From: Methylococcaceae bacterium
Lineage (GTDB): Bacteria; Pseudomonadota; Gammaproteobacteria; Methylococcales; Methylomonadaceae
Direction of reading: 5' to 3'
DNA: 20,614 nucleotides
NCBI GenBank assembly: GCA_021647585.1
Contig: JAKIUK010000069.1
Span: 1-20,614, forward strand
Shown: one piece after another, positions 7,921 to 15,406 of the stretch
Numbering within the stretch: position 1 is the stretch's first letter
Layout: every line of letters starts with the position of its first letter
Notes under the pieces: generated by a model
The model's input: the letters and a program-made list of their open reading frames with translations, nothing else
What the model was told of the DNA's origin: nothing
Databases searched by the model: none
Position numbers and translations under genes: made by a program

Positions 7921-8825
7921 TGTTTTCGGACTCGATCAATTAATTGTAAATATTTTTTTTTGAGTTGCTGTGTGGTTTTTAAGTCAGCAATGCTAGAACG
8001 CTGTATTTTCTCGGCATGGAACAAAGCCATTAATTGTCGGCCCCTGGGGTGAGTTTCCAGTTTTTCCATTTCAGCTAAAACGGATTCTCTAAATTTAGGA
8101 TTTACCTTACGATGAAAAAAACCTAGTCCCCGAGGAATGTTCGCAAGTCTGGAAATTACACGTGTGTTGGATTTTATCTGCGGATTTAATTCAATGGCCA
8201 ACTGGTAAGCATTTCTATAGACCAGAATCAAATCGGTTTTTTTGAAAAACAATTTAAAGATCAATTGATTTGATCTTTGAATACGATCAATATTGGGGAA
8301 CACTTCCTTTGCTTGTTTTCCAAAGTATTTTAGGGATAACAGATCAACAAACATTTCTGATATGGGGTCACTAATCAATATAGATAACTGTTTATTTTTA
8401 ATGTCTTTAAAATGGTTTACCCCAGAGTTTTTATGCGTGATAATCAGTAACTGGTTTTTTGCTGAGGTGTCTGAGTGAACGATCTTATAGCCATCGGCTA
8501 ACAGTGCCGGGTCAAATGTGTCGACGATTGGTAAAGGGGAGGACACGATGAAATTTATTTTACCCTGATAAAAATCAGTTCGCATTTGATCAAGGCTTTT
8601 GTAGATAGTTATAAAGGCTTTGAAGCCGGCATGCTTACCCACTTCTTCTGACCAAAAACGTAAAGCAACTTCCATATCGGCCAGGGCAATATCAGGAATA
8701 GATTGAAGATAAAAACCTGTACGCAAGGTGAGTTGTTGAAATGGGTCTTCAGTCGCTAGACTGACATTGGTAATACTCATTATCAACAAAGTAATGAATA
8801 AATTACATATATGAACTCTGTACAT
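7917..8825 (-). CDS. PhnD-like periplasmic substrate-binding protein, paralogue 1
   Basis: A 302-residue secreted protein, first of the four tandem paralogues. The signal peptide ends near SLA-TED (24). Family features are RTGFYLQSIPD (35-45), SSPLPI (95-100), LFFKKTDLILVY (192-203), IELNPQIKSN (211-220) and PRGRQLMALF (260-269). The ATG at 8823-8825 has no strong Shine-Dalgarno sequence just upstream. The 136-bp gap to the TolC-family gene suggests that the binding-protein and kinase unit could have its own promoter. All four copies keep the same length and order of motifs, but sequence identity between them is low, so the duplications are old rather than recent. Confidence 0.88.
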   Translation of the reverse strand: MYRVHICNLFITLLIMSITNVSLATEDPFQQLTLRTGFYLQSIPDIALADMEVALRFWSEEVGKHAGFKAFITIYKSLDQMRTDFYQGKINFIVSSPLPIVDTFDPALLADGYKIVHSDTSAKNQLLIITHKNSGVNHFKDIKNKQLSILISDPISEMFVDLLSLKYFGKQAKEVFPNIDRIQRSNQLIFKLFFKKTDLILVYRNAYQLAIELNPQIKSNTRVISRLANIPRGLGFFHRKVNPKFRESVLAEMEKLETHPRGRQLMALFHAEKIQRSSIADLKTTQQLKKKYLQLIDRVRKQ

Positions 8826-8883
8826 GGTTTTAATACTATATGTGGTTTGTCATGTGAATATAAAAAAACCAAGATTTTTAAAT

Positions 8884-8906
8884 TCAGCTATTTTCTAGTT
8901 AGCTGA
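8884..8906. other. Perfect 7-bp stem-loop in the gap between the TolC-family and binding-protein genes
   Basis: TCAGCTA (8884-8890) and TAGCTGA (8900-8906) can pair around a 9-base loop. On the minus strand the stem is followed by an AT-rich stretch, and a run of seven T begins about 14 bases later. This could be a weak terminator for the upstream genes or an operator for the binding-protein operon. The stem is GC-poor and the T-run is not adjacent, so I do not call it a terminator. Confidence 0.35.
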
Positions 8907-8961
8907 CGAAGTTATTGTGTACTCGTTCGATGCAAAGGTAACCACCCGTATTTGGAGTGTT

Positions 8962-10371
8962 TTAGGGCGATAAATGCTCTATATTACGTCCTATCAAGTA
9001 TTCCAGAGAAGTCAGAGCAATCTCTAAGGCATAACGGGAACGGTAATAAGCACTTTTGGCGAAACCTTCCACCAGTTGCGCTTGAATCACATCTTTGGTT
9101 TCCACCATTTCCTGTCGATATGCACGGATATGTAGTTGACGGTTTTCACGTGCAGATCCATAGGCGGATTCAGTATTTTTAATTTGTTTACCCGAACTGC
9201 GGATGCGCAGAAACTGTTGTTTTATCTGTAAGGCCATACCTTCATCCAAGAGGACACGCTGGCTTTTTATCTGCCGTTGTTGGGCTTTAGCGTGATTTAC
9301 TTTTCCTGCAGTTTCAAAGCCGCTAAAAAGGTCCCATTGCATGCCCACCCCAATATTCCAGCCGTCACGATTATCATCATTGATCAAGCCACCATCAAAG
9401 CCATTCCATAGCTTATATGCACGGGCCTGGACGCCAATCATCGGATAGTAACCACTTTGCGCTTCCGTAATCCGATGCTCAGCAAGCTGTACCGCCAGAC
9501 TGAGTTGTTGTAATTCCGGGTTAAAATGATTGGCAGCATCAATTAATTCTTGTAATTCTGTCGTTATTGCGACAGGCTTTTGACTCTCCGCCAGATGATA
9601 TTGTGCATCCCAAGCTTGACCCATGGCATTGCCCAGGGCCTCGTGAGCTAATTCACGGGCATAGACTGCTTCATTTAACATAGAGCGGTTTAAGGCAGTG
9701 ATTGTTTTGGTGCGCAGATAATCCGTTTTTTTAACCTTTAATGAGCCATTTTGATAGAGGCGTTCGGTTAAGTCTTCCAGGACTTTGAAGCGTTCCAGCG
9801 TATCCGCAGCTAATTGTTCCATTTGCAAGGCAAACTGGGCAGCATAATAATATTTTTTAACATCTCTAACAACTTCCAAAGATGTTTTACGACGGCCTTG
9901 TTCCGCGATCTGTACGCCTTTTTCGGCCTGGCCTACAATTGCGGGTCGTTTAAATCCGCTGAAAACAGGGTAGGTTAAATTAATAGACGCTCTGACCAGA
10001 TCTCGGTCGTAGAGCTTTATTTTCAGATCCAGTGGTAGTGAATTGACTGGACCACCAACACCAGGGATAAGCCCTAAGCCATTGGCTAAGTTCTGAGGCA
10101 ATGAAAACGACCCCTCAACATTGAAGGTTCTATCTTCATCTGCACGGTCAGCACTTACTTTAGCTGCAAGCCGGGGCCAGTAGGCTGACATGGCTTGCTG
10201 ATACAGCGCTTCTGCCATAGCCACCTGGGCATCGGATACCTTCAGTGATTGATGTTTTTGCAAGGCAATAGCTATACAATCATCCAGTGTATAAGTTTCA
10301 ACATGACTGAGTTTTGCTTGCGCTAAGGTGCTGGATAAAAGCACCCAAAGTAAAAAAAGATGCTTTAGCAT
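8962..10371 (-). CDS. TolC-family outer-membrane efflux protein
   Basis: A 469-residue precursor with signal peptide MLKHLFLLWVLLSSTLAQA cleaved near residue 19. The mature protein shows the duplicated outer-membrane efflux protein layout. The first half starts YTLDDCIAIALQKHQSL and contains MAEALYQQAMSAYWPRL; the second repeats the pattern with AEHRITEAQSGYYPMIGV and VGMQWDLFSGFETAGKVNHAK. Such proteins form trimeric channels through the outer membrane and periplasm, working with inner-membrane pumps or type I secretion systems. No membrane-fusion protein or pump gene is present here, so its partner must be elsewhere. The ATG overlaps the end of the HD-GYP regulator gene by 7 bp, implying co-expression with a signalling protein. 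Confidence 0.92.
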   Translation of the reverse strand: MLKHLFLLWVLLSSTLAQAKLSHVETYTLDDCIAIALQKHQSLKVSDAQVAMAEALYQQAMSAYWPRLAAKVSADRADEDRTFNVEGSFSLPQNLANGLGLIPGVGGPVNSLPLDLKIKLYDRDLVRASINLTYPVFSGFKRPAIVGQAEKGVQIAEQGRRKTSLEVVRDVKKYYYAAQFALQMEQLAADTLERFKVLEDLTERLYQNGSLKVKKTDYLRTKTITALNRSMLNEAVYARELAHEALGNAMGQAWDAQYHLAESQKPVAITTELQELIDAANHFNPELQQLSLAVQLAEHRITEAQSGYYPMIGVQARAYKLWNGFDGGLINDDNRDGWNIGVGMQWDLFSGFETAGKVNHAKAQQRQIKSQRVLLDEGMALQIKQQFLRIRSSGKQIKNTESAYGSARENRQLHIRAYRQEMVETKDVIQAQLVEGFAKSAYYRSRYALEIALTSLEYLIGRNIEHLSP

Positions 10372-12170
10372 GATTGGTTTTTATCAAGTAAGTGGTTACG
10401 AATATCCAGGATTTGATCTAAATTTTTCAGAAACAGATCCACTAATACCGGATCAAATTGCACCCCTTTTTTGGCAATCAGATAGTCTATAATCTGTTCG
10501 TCATTCCAGGGTTGCTTATAGCTTCGTTTACTGCCAAGAGCATCGAAGACATCTACCAGAGCGACAATACGGGCTTCTATGGCAATTTCCTCACCGCATA
10601 ATCCCAGTGGGTATCCTTTGCCGTTGTAATATTCATGATGCTCATGAGCAATGGTTGCAGCCATTCTGATCAAAGGTTTGTCCATGCGGTTAAGCATCTT
10701 AAAGCCTAAAGCGGCATGTTTTTGCATGGTCTGGAATTCTGAACGAGTTAACTTTCCAGGTTTATGTAAAATTTCATCGGGTATACCCACTTTTCCGATG
10801 TCATGCATGGGAGATGCTATTTTAATCATTTTGGCATGCTCATAGCTCAAGCCATATTTTTCTGCCAGCAACTCGGAAATCTGGGCAACACGCTTTATAT
10901 GTAGGCCTGTTTCCTCGCTATGGTTTTCCACCACTTCGCCCATCACATAAATCAATTCTTTTTGTGTTTCAATAATCTCTGCATTAAGGCTGACAGCTTC
11001 GCTGATATCCTGGCTCAAGCTCATCAATGAATGTATTTCACCCGTTTCATCGTGAATTCCGACAAAGACCATACTCAATGTACGTTCACTGTCTGGTTTA
11101 GTACCAACCCTAATGACGTTGGAACAAAACCCCTGTTCCTTTATTTTGCTCAGGACACGTTGTTTAAAATCGCTACAATCAAGCACCATGTCGCTGAACG
11201 ACTGACCTAATAATTCATCTGTTTGACAATTTAATGAAGCGCTGAAGTTATGATTGGCACTGATGATGTTACCATCTGTATCGAGTACACAAAGGGATGT
11301 ACCTAGCTCAATGGCACGCTCATATTCTTTAAAATAATGCTGTTGTGATTCTAAATCCTGCTGCAAATTGAGTGATAATCGTTCAAATTTTTCATAGACT
11401 TCGGTCATATCCACCATCAGTGCAACAAATTCTTCAATTTGATCATCTTCATTGACTATGGCTACCACTGTGGCATCGACTATAAAAATATCGCCTGATT
11501 TGCTGGTCTTCTTTAACATTCCTTGCCACTTTCTATCCTTTAAAACAGAATTTTTTAACGTTTCCAGGATAGGTTCTTGGGGATTGCCTGAAAAAGTGAA
11601 TAAATAATGTTGGCCTAACAACTCTTCTTCACTGTAGCCGGATATGCTACAAAATTGGCGATTGACATAACAGATTCGGCCTTGCAAATCTATTTTGGCT
11701 ACAATGGCTTTTTCATCAACCAGTAATTTATATTGTTCCAGTAATTTGCGATTCCGTTTAACTTCACCCTCCAATTGCATTTGTTGATTGATTTCGACCA
11801 GCTTATCTAACAAACGCTCAATACTTATGGGCTTGGTAATATAATGTTTGATGCCTAGTTCCAGTGCCCGAAATAAATATTCCACATCGTTATAGGCACT
11901 TAAAATAATAATTTCCTGGTTCGGGTTGATATGTTTGATATCAGCCGACATGGAAAGTCCGTTCATTTTCGGCATCTGGATATCTGAAATTATAATATCT
12001 GGCTTATACTGTTGGTAGAGATTCAAGCCTTCTTGTCCGTCAGCAGCGACATATAAATTACTGAACCAACCTTGCAGCACCAATACCAGCTCTTCTCGGG
12101 TTTCATTGTCATCTTCAACATATAAAACATTGAGATCAGTTAATTCTGAAATTTTAGTTATGTCTAACAT
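10365..12170 (-). CDS. Response regulator with two PAS domains and an HD-GYP phosphodiesterase output
   Basis: A 601-residue cytoplasmic protein. The receiver domain (about 12-125) has the acidic pocket Glu19-Asp20-Asp21, phospho-acceptor Asp63 in ISDIQMPKMNG and Lys113 in TKP. Two PAS domains follow (about 145-262 and 283-392). The C-terminal HD-GYP domain (about 400-595) shows the HD pair His456-Asp457 in MHDIGKVGIPD, HEHHEYYNGKGYP with the GYP signature at 519-521, and DVFDAL. This family hydrolyses cyclic-di-GMP to pGpG or GMP. All signature residues I looked for are present, so activity is likely. It is coupled to the TolC-family gene and lies upstream of the binding-protein and kinase genes, making it the best local candidate target for that kinase. 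Confidence 0.93.
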   Translation of the reverse strand: MLDITKISELTDLNVLYVEDDNETREELVLVLQGWFSNLYVAADGQEGLNLYQQYKPDIIISDIQMPKMNGLSMSADIKHINPNQEIIILSAYNDVEYLFRALELGIKHYITKPISIERLLDKLVEINQQMQLEGEVKRNRKLLEQYKLLVDEKAIVAKIDLQGRICYVNRQFCSISGYSEEELLGQHYLFTFSGNPQEPILETLKNSVLKDRKWQGMLKKTSKSGDIFIVDATVVAIVNEDDQIEEFVALMVDMTEVYEKFERLSLNLQQDLESQQHYFKEYERAIELGTSLCVLDTDGNIISANHNFSASLNCQTDELLGQSFSDMVLDCSDFKQRVLSKIKEQGFCSNVIRVGTKPDSERTLSMVFVGIHDETGEIHSLMSLSQDISEAVSLNAEIIETQKELIYVMGEVVENHSEETGLHIKRVAQISELLAEKYGLSYEHAKMIKIASPMHDIGKVGIPDEILHKPGKLTRSEFQTMQKHAALGFKMLNRMDKPLIRMAATIAHEHHEYYNGKGYPLGLCGEEIAIEARIVALVDVFDALGSKRSYKQPWNDEQIIDYLIAKKGVQFDPVLVDLFLKNLDQILDIRNHLLDKNQSC

Positions 12171-12389
12171 AGTTATTAATAATGTTGTTTTATCTGATTA
12201 TTATATAACTATTAGCAAGCTGCTTTCATCCCGGTTTTCAATACCGTTGACAACAGGGTAGAAAAAAGCATCTTGCAATAGTTGTATTTTCTCTATTCCC
12301 TGGAGTCAGATGCTGTCCCTAATGCTACCAGGAAGTATTTACGCCGTGTCTTGAGGCACAAAGTGAAAGCAGCGCTGCTTTGTTCATTG
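12171..12389 (-). promoter_or_regulatory. Intergenic region with possible promoter for the HD-GYP regulator gene
   Basis: A consensus TATAAT on the minus strand (12200-12205) lies about 30 bp before the regulator ATG and could be a -10 box. No good -35 sits 17 bp upstream of it, so the call is tentative. The region also holds a perfect 16-bp palindrome, AAAGCAGCGCTGCTTT (12366-12381), just after the stop of the diguanylate cyclase gene. That palindrome lacks a T-run and is not a classic terminator. An open frame crossing this region is not convincing as a gene. Confidence 0.3.
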
Positions 12390-14027
12390 TCATAATTCAT
12401 TATGCCAGCAAAAAGATTGTTTTCCTTGTTGTTTAGCTTTGTACATTGCTTCATCTGCATATTGCAATAATTTAAGTGGATTGATTGCATCATTCGGATA
12501 CATGGCAATACCAATACTGACAGAAAGGTGCAATGAATCAGCTACATGTATGCTCAAAGCCTTAATTAATCGATCTGCTGTTTCTGCGACCCGTTCTATT
12601 GATGTGCCTTTAAGGATAATTGCAAATTCATCACCACCTAGACGAGCTACTGTATCAATTTCACGGACACAGTGTTTTAATTTATCGGCTACTTGTTGTA
12701 GAATTTCATCGCCTTTGCCATGTCCTAATGTGTCATTTACGGGTTTAAAACCATCTAAGTCAAGGTATAGTAGAGCAATGTGGTATTGCTGATGTTTAGC
12801 AATGGAAAGTGCATTATTTAAACTATAAAAAAACTCATTTCGATTGGGCAATCCAGTGAGTGGGTCATGATTTGCTCTGTGTGTTAATTCTTTTACCTGA
12901 GCCTTTTGTTCGGAAATATCGGCAAGTACCATCACGAAATGAATAATAGAGTTATCAGCATGCTTTTTGCCATTAACAATAACTCTGACAGGAAATTGTT
13001 CACCACTTTTTTTAATTACCCATAGTTCGCCCTTCCATTGCCGTTGATTTTTTACCCAGGTTAGAATGTTTTTAATGGTAGGCTGGTTGTATGGAGAATC
13101 AAATATTTTAGAAATAGAATGATTGAGCAGTTCAGTTTTACTGTAACCCATCAATTCTTGCATGGCGGGGTTGATATTCTCTATCATATTGTTTTTATCC
13201 ATGATAATCATGGCTTCACCGGATACCTCAAAAACAGTTGCTGCCAGTTGAAATTGATCTTGAGTGGCTTTTCGTGAGCTAATATCATCCATAGTCCAGA
13301 CCAGTCCTTGTTCTGGCGCTACACTATCTATTAGCTTACCGCGTACGGTGGTCCATAATGTATTGCCATCTTTATGTTGCGTTTCCATTTCACATTCAAT
13401 ATAACCGTGTTGCAAAACAGTGTTTAAACATTGTATTTCTGTATGGGGTTTGTTGCTTGAAATGGGACTCAATATTTTGCTTAAACTTTGAATGTCTTCG
13501 TTGTAACCATATTGCAAAAAAAACTGAAAATTGGTTTTTAAAACATTAAGGTTTAGGTCAGTATAGGCGATGGCAATAGGAGAATGATGTAAAATTGCTG
13601 CCTGGCACGCGTTACTGCTAAATAACCGCTGTTTAAGCTTTGAAATTTGTATCTGGGTTTTAATTTTAACTAGTAATTCAACGGGTTTAATTGGCTGGGT
13701 TATGATATCATTTGCCCCCCAATCCAAAGCATAACGAGTATCACAATCTTCCGGTTTGCAAAGAAGAATAATGGGAATATTTTTAGCCTTGGCAAAGTTA
13801 TTTATTTGTTCGCTATATTTGTCAAAATTTGGCAAATTGAAATCTAGCAACATGATATCAGCATGAACAGTTTGTATCTGCATCATATTGTCCGCTGCAA
13901 GGTGTAGTTTAGACATTTTATAATCGGCATCAGTCAAATAACTACTTATCAATTTGCAGTTGGTACTCTCGCTTTGTATAAGTAAAATACTATTCTGTTT
14001 AATGATATTCACCAGGCCATGCTTCAC
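12390..14027 (-). CDS. Receiver-PAS-PAS-GGDEF diguanylate cyclase
   Basis: A protein of up to 545 residues. A receiver-like domain (about 12-130) has Asp62 in LLDFNLPNF. Two PAS domains follow (about 140-255 and 260-375). The GGDEF domain (about 385-540) contains DPLTGLPNR, LDLDGFKPVND and the intact catalytic GGDEF at 464-468. An RxxD inhibitory site (Arg455-Asp458) lies five residues before it, as in product-inhibited cyclases. The enzyme should make cyclic-di-GMP from two GTP. The receiver is atypical: the usual TKP lysine is Gln111 (ITQPI) and the acidic pair is reduced to Glu20, so classic phosphorylation switching is uncertain. The longest frame starts at GTG 14025-14027. A second GTG at 14010-14012, giving MNIIKQNSILLIQ, has a better placed AGGGTG upstream and is equally plausible. 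Confidence 0.92.
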   Translation of the reverse strand: MKHGLVNIIKQNSILLIQSESTNCKLISSYLTDADYKMSKLHLAADNMMQIQTVHADIMLLDFNLPNFDKYSEQINNFAKAKNIPIILLCKPEDCDTRYALDWGANDIITQPIKPVELLVKIKTQIQISKLKQRLFSSNACQAAILHHSPIAIAYTDLNLNVLKTNFQFFLQYGYNEDIQSLSKILSPISSNKPHTEIQCLNTVLQHGYIECEMETQHKDGNTLWTTVRGKLIDSVAPEQGLVWTMDDISSRKATQDQFQLAATVFEVSGEAMIIMDKNNMIENINPAMQELMGYSKTELLNHSISKIFDSPYNQPTIKNILTWVKNQRQWKGELWVIKKSGEQFPVRVIVNGKKHADNSIIHFVMVLADISEQKAQVKELTHRANHDPLTGLPNRNEFFYSLNNALSIAKHQQYHIALLYLDLDGFKPVNDTLGHGKGDEILQQVADKLKHCVREIDTVARLGGDEFAIILKGTSIERVAETADRLIKALSIHVADSLHLSVSIGIAMYPNDAINPLKLLQYADEAMYKAKQQGKQSFCWHNEL

Positions 14028-14156
14028 CCTAAAAAATTAGTTGGCTCACTATAATCCTAGAAAAATCAGTTGGATCACGGATTTTAGCACAAGCTATTGA
14101 TTCCACGCCCAACTGATCTTTCTAGGATAATTCAGCTGCCAATTGATTTATTTAGG
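14028..14156. repeat. Long imperfect inverted repeat built from four copies of an 18-mer
   Basis: Four related units of consensus CCTAGAAAAATCAGTTGG are arranged as two forward copies (14028-14044 and 14056-14073) and two reverse copies (14109-14126 and 14139-14156). The inner pair matches at 17 of 18 positions; the outer pair needs one gap and has two mismatches. The spacers between adjacent units are 11 and 12 bp. The whole therefore folds as arms of about 46-48 nt around a 35-nt loop. It abuts the GTG start of the diguanylate cyclase gene, so it forms that gene's leader. It may be a REP/BIME-like or MITE-like genomic repeat; its family was not identified. Confidence 0.75.
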
Positions 14157-14404
14157 TTTACTCAATTCTGAATTGTAATTGATTGTATTGAAATTTACTA
14201 TTTTTTAACGTATTCAAATATACTTCGCATGGTCTATCAGTAAGCGAATAACTTTTATGATTATAAACAGTCTGCAGGCTGTAAGTTGTTTTTATTCTGT
14301 TTTTAAGACTGCTGACAGCAGGGCAGTTAAAGCGCGAAGTATAATTACGTTGTGTTTTTACGGGTGCAGAGGAAGCAACCCGCGATATGTAGTCAAGATG
14401 ATTT
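14157..14404. other. Non-coding stretch rich in small inverted repeats
   Basis: I see no gene here. A 10-bp inverted repeat, TATACTTCGC (14219-14228) with GCGAAGTATA (14334-14343), brackets CAGTCT (14268-14273) paired with AGACTG (14306-14311). It also brackets the interrupted palindrome CTGCTGACAGCAG (14309-14321). A further hairpin, CGGGT at 14361-14365 with ACCCG at 14378-14382, lies just downstream of the mutarotase stop on the minus strand, but has no adjoining T-run. The region could be a degraded mobile element, a structured RNA or the mutarotase 3' end; none is demonstrated. Confidence 0.35.
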
Positions 14405-15307
14405 TTATCTCTGAACGCTGTAATGGGTAATCATGGTGTATATACCTCCAGGTTGAATTTCTACAGTATCAGAGGCAGCATTTGCAATCTCAACGCAAAC
14501 AAAGTGTTTGTAGTCATCAGCAGCCAGATCTGTCATTTCAGATGAACCTTTGGCCCAGGGATTCCATATCACAACATTTTTATTTCCTGATGAACTGATT
14601 TTTATTTTTCGTTCTAATACAGGATCTTCTATAGTCAGGTCATGTTTAATATCTGTATAAATATGATCGGTTTCTTCATAAAGAGCAATAGCTCCGACTT
14701 GACAAGCTTTGACAAAGTTTTCAGTTTTATCCAGGTATTCGGTATGTTCTAGTCCCAAGATTTTAACCTGTGTAGCATCTCCCACATTAAAATAAGCGTG
14801 TAATGCTTCGGTAATAGTAAATGGCTGGATTCCTGTATTTCGAGTACATAACTCCAGCGTGAGAGTATGGCCAATATTAATCTCTAATGACAGATAAAAA
14901 GAAAAAGACCAAAGTTTTTTGGTTTTAGCGGTATCAACAAGTGAGAGTTTTATTATAGTATCACCATTATTCAAAACATCAACGGATGAGATGGTCCAGA
15001 AATTGTTTCTGGCAAAACCATGATCAGGGTTTTTAGCATTTCCAGTATCTGCTCCAAACCAGGGCCAACAAATCGGAATACCGCCTTTTATTGCTTTACC
15101 TTCTTGGAAATAGGCATTTTCACTGATAAACATAAAATCCTCAGCTTCATTGACGGGTTTAAAGGACAGTACTTGTCCTGCATAGACTGATATTAAAGCA
15201 CTGGCTTTTTTATTATTGATTTTTATAAAAGGAAGCCCACCTTTTCCAGCTATGAATACAACTTGATCGGAGATGCCAAAATTAGTATTTAATTGTTGAA
15301 TATTAAT
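14405..15307 (-). CDS. D-hexose-6-phosphate mutarotase (YeaD-type aldose 1-epimerase family), probable ATT start
   Basis: This family interconverts alpha and beta anomers of hexose 6-phosphates. The body contains KGGIPICWPWFGAD, HGFARNNFW (His96, Arg100), the probable catalytic histidine in LHAYFNVGD (His170) and the probable catalytic glutamate in FVCVEIANA (Glu273). The first in-frame ATG (15131-15133) would give only 242 residues and drop a clearly homologous N-terminal part, GISDQVVFIAGKGGLPFIKI, followed by SALISVYAGQVLSF. That part continues in frame to an ATT at 15305-15307 with AGG seven bases upstream, giving 300 residues, close to the family length. An in-frame TAG occurs further upstream and no ATG, GTG or TTG falls in the needed place. 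So either ATT is used, the start was lost, or there is a sequencing error. Confidence 0.8.
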   Translation of the reverse strand: MNIQQLNTNFGISDQVVFIAGKGGLPFIKINNKKASALISVYAGQVLSFKPVNEAEDFMFISENAYFQEGKAIKGGIPICWPWFGADTGNAKNPDHGFARNNFWTISSVDVLNNGDTIIKLSLVDTAKTKKLWSFSFYLSLEINIGHTLTLELCTRNTGIQPFTITEALHAYFNVGDATQVKILGLEHTEYLDKTENFVKACQVGAIALYEETDHIYTDIKHDLTIEDPVLERKIKISSSGNKNVVIWNPWAKGSSEMTDLAADDYKHFVCVEIANAASDTVEIQPGGIYTMITHYSVQR

Positions 15308-15406
15308 AAGTTTGCCTATTGATTTATATGTTGTTTCTATATGAAGGAAGTATAGATGCTAATTTCTCCAAGATGTAATAACAATCTGAATCATTTCTTA
15401 GAATTA

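Noticed and set aside
8884..8906. Rho-independent terminator after the TolC-family gene
   Set aside because: The stem is GC-poor and the T-run begins about 14 bases later on the minus strand, so it is listed only as a stem-loop.
12293..12514. 73-codon minus-strand frame overlapping the end of the diguanylate cyclase gene
   Set aside because: It shares DNA with the conserved end of the GGDEF domain in another frame; the part outside that gene is short and unrecognised, so neither a gene nor a frameshifted extension is supported.
12439..12792. 117-codon plus-strand open frame
   Set aside because: It lies entirely antisense to the GGDEF domain coding region, whose motifs are intact, and its translation shows no recognisable domain.
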